Source: Hyphomicrobiales bacterium
Lineage (GTDB): Bacteria > Pseudomonadota > Alphaproteobacteria > Rhizobiales > Aestuariivirgaceae
NCBI GenBank assembly: GCA_025359045.1
Contig: JANYHN010000003.1
Coordinates: 38,778 to 102,777 of the forward strand
Length of the DNA stretch: 64,000 bases
Direction: 5' to 3'
Part shown: piece by piece, positions 63,098-64,000 of the stretch
How positions within the stretch are numbered: the stretch's first letter is position 1
Layout of the letters: the number at the start of each line of letters is the position of its first letter
Position numbers and translations under genes: made by a program
Notes under the pieces: generated by a model
What the model was told of the DNA's origin: nothing
The model's input: only the letters and a program-made list of their open reading frames with translations
Database searches by the model: none

Positions 63098-63388
63098 TTA
63101 GGTGACGGCACCCGATGTTGCGTCAACCATGACTCGTGTCACGCTGCCCCCCACCTTAAGAGTGACAGCATAAACGCCGGAGGGCAAGAGCTTCACATTC
63201 AAAACCTTGGAACCAGGCACCGAGTCTTTGGCGATGACTGCTGCTTCAGACGGTGCGATCGGAAATTGACTAGCATCTTCAACAAGTTGGATGAATGGCA
63301 GTGGCAAAGATCTGGCGCTCACAGGGCCTATGCCACAGGCCAAAATGCCACTGATCAAAACACCAAAAACCAACATCATCTTGTTCAC
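63098..63388 (-). CDS. small periplasmic PepSY-like protein, FeuN-like candidate
   Basis: About 96 residues from GTG 63388 (gggggtg eight bases upstream); ATG 63379 is the alternative. Signal peptide MMLVFGVLISGILACGIGPVSA, then a single PepSY-like unit (PSEAAVIAKDSVPGSKVLNVKLLPSGVYAVTLKVGGSVTRVMVDATSGAV). In Sinorhizobium a small periplasmic protein, FeuN, encoded just before feuPQ restrains the FeuQ kinase. Position and size suggest this protein is its counterpart; sequence relationship has not been checked. Confidence 0.7.
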   Translation of the reverse strand: MNKMMLVFGVLISGILACGIGPVSARSLPLPFIQLVEDASQFPIAPSEAAVIAKDSVPGSKVLNVKLLPSGVYAVTLKVGGSVTRVMVDATSGAVT

Positions 63389-63457
63389 GTCGATCACCCC
63401 CAAAAAGTTCAGACTGCAGCTATAGTCGCAGCAAGCTGAATGCAAGATGAACAAACA

Positions 63458-63682
63458 TCACTCGCCCTTCGGTCTATTCCGAAAAGGATCTTGGCCCTTG
63501 GCAATTTTATCCAATTGCTCTTTCGTAAAGTTCTTGGGCCTCACGATCTTCCAGATATGGGGTATCAATTGATCCAAAACAATCTTAACCAGCCCAACCC
63601 AGAAAAAGGGTGAACGCGCCACCATGAAGGCCGCAGCGCATACCCCGATCAGTGTCGCAACAAGCAACACGGCATCGGTCAC
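63458..63682 (-). CDS. small membrane protein, phage-lysis-like (74 residues)
   Basis: GTG 63682 overlaps the stop of the holin-like gene before it (GTGA). N-terminal hydrophobic stretch VLLVATLIGVCAAAFMVA, a second possible one (FFWVGLVKIVLDQLIPHIW), then a basic tail ending KGQDPFRNRPKGE. Not recognised as a named family. Coupling with a holin-like protein and closeness to the edge suggest phage or gene-transfer-type origin. Confidence 0.6.
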   Translation of the reverse strand: MTDAVLLVATLIGVCAAAFMVARSPFFWVGLVKIVLDQLIPHIWKIVRPKNFTKEQLDKIAKGQDPFRNRPKGE

Positions 63683-63861
63683 TTAATCACCTTGCCCGTT
63701 GTATTGGTTCGCACAGACCATACAGCCGTTACCAATGCTACAAGTCCCGTGACCACACTGCCATAGTCACCGGAGGGCAAAACGCCTTTGCCGATCATAT
63801 ATGCAATTACAGGAGGCAAGACAGCGCGGATCACGCCGCCAATCATATCGGTGTTCATCAT
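63679..63861 (-). CDS. putative holin (60 residues)
   Basis: A 60-residue protein with two short hydrophobic segments (GGVIRAVLPPVIAYMIGKGVL and VVTGLVALVTAVWSV) separated by a polar turn (PSGDYG) and a positively charged tail, resembling Pam3-gp28-type phage holins. AAGGAATATGA precedes the ATG. It could mark the end of a prophage lying to the right of the window or a remnant. Confidence 0.6.
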   Translation of the reverse strand: MMNTDMIGGVIRAVLPPVIAYMIGKGVLPSGDYGSVVTGLVALVTAVWSVRTNTTGKVIK

Positions 63862-63911
63862 TCATATTCCTTGATTACCGTGGTTCCGCCACGGCGGCGG
63901 GCTAGATCAAC

Positions 63912-63941
63912 CTGACTTTTAACGGCATCGTCAAAAGTCAG
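63912..63941. repeat. inverted repeat with tgactttt core, copy 1
   Basis: Arms ctgactttt (63912-63920) and aaaagtcag (63933-63941) pair perfectly around a 12-base loop. The same core tgactttt/aaaagtca recurs in the repeat at 63972. Confidence 0.6.
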
Positions 63942-63971
63942 ATAAATTGATCGAAAATAGTGCTAAGGGCG

Positions 63972-64000
63972 CTTTTGACTTTTCTTTGAAAAGTCAAAAG
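63972..64000. repeat. inverted repeat with tgactttt core, copy 2
   Basis: Perfect 12-base arms cttttgactttt (63972-63983) and aaaagtcaaaag (63989-64000) around ctttg, ending at the window edge. It may be a terminator for a gene beyond the edge or, with the preceding copy, a regulator or attachment site. Confidence 0.6.

Noticed and set aside
1..64000. CRISPR arrays, tRNA or rRNA genes, insertion sequences
   Set aside because: No regularly spaced repeats, cloverleaf-like stretches, rRNA sequence or transposase genes were recognised on either strand.

Overview
The window looks like the chromosome of an alphaproteobacterium, most likely of the Hyphomicrobiales (Rhizobiales). Support: a rhizobial-type rhamnose locus (ABC importer, kinase, fused aldolase/dehydrogenase), a ChvE-GguA-GguB sugar importer, a FeuP/FeuQ-like two-component pair, and a housekeeping block (ccmE, degP, response regulator, sensor kinase, glnE, sigma factor, sensor kinase, pepN) whose order I recall from rhizobia, Brucella and Bartonella. 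By eye, G+C is near 50 percent, low for a rhizobium. I see no rRNA, tRNA or CRISPR array.

Layout. 1-1694: end of a myo-inositol catabolic operon (iolB, iolJ-like aldolase). 1691-13117: complete L-rhamnose locus, with rhaR-S-T-P-Q-K and a DUF4432 epimerase-like gene on the minus strand, divergent from rhaD and rhaI. 13145-15352: molybdate importer modABC behind a ModE-box-like palindrome; ModC lacks its usual C-terminal domain. 15484-20279: a GntR regulator divergent from chvE-gguA-gguB. 20284-30580 (minus strand): a full N-methylglutamate (methylamine) operon of XRE-cupin regulator, mgsABC, gmaS, a 90-residue CxxC protein and a four-subunit sarcosine-oxidase-like N-methylglutamate dehydrogenase. 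30774-33051: LacI regulator and glycerate 2-kinase. 33085-38319: a poorly understood group of M20 deacylase, DUF1028, RidA, HpaB-like monooxygenase, flavin reductase and LysR. 38348-52243: the housekeeping block. 52374-60750: a second sarcosine oxidase set, two tandem small secreted proteins, a MetF-like reductase and a GlxA/GbdR-like AraC regulator. 61022-63388: feuQ, feuP and a small PepSY-like periplasmic protein. 63458-64000: two small phage-type membrane proteins and two related inverted repeats at the edge.

How the genes work together. The theme is uptake and oxidation of plant- or algal-type carbon and methylated amines. Rhamnose and inositol modules make dihydroxyacetone phosphate plus lactaldehyde or malonate semialdehyde. 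GmaS and MgsABC turn methylamine into N-methylglutamate, which the first sarcosine-oxidase-like complex oxidises to glutamate and a one-carbon unit. The second complex probably oxidises sarcosine, and the adjacent MetF-like protein may use the methylene-tetrahydrofolate formed.

The most interesting points are the monooxygenase/RidA/DUF1028/deacylase group at 33-38 kb, the paired small secreted proteins at 57.9-58.6 kb, the CxxC protein inside the methylamine operon, and the apparent insertion of the sarcosine island into the conserved feu-ccm-degP-glnE block with loss of ccmI, ccmF and ccmH from this place. All family assignments come from reading the translated sequence; no database search was run.
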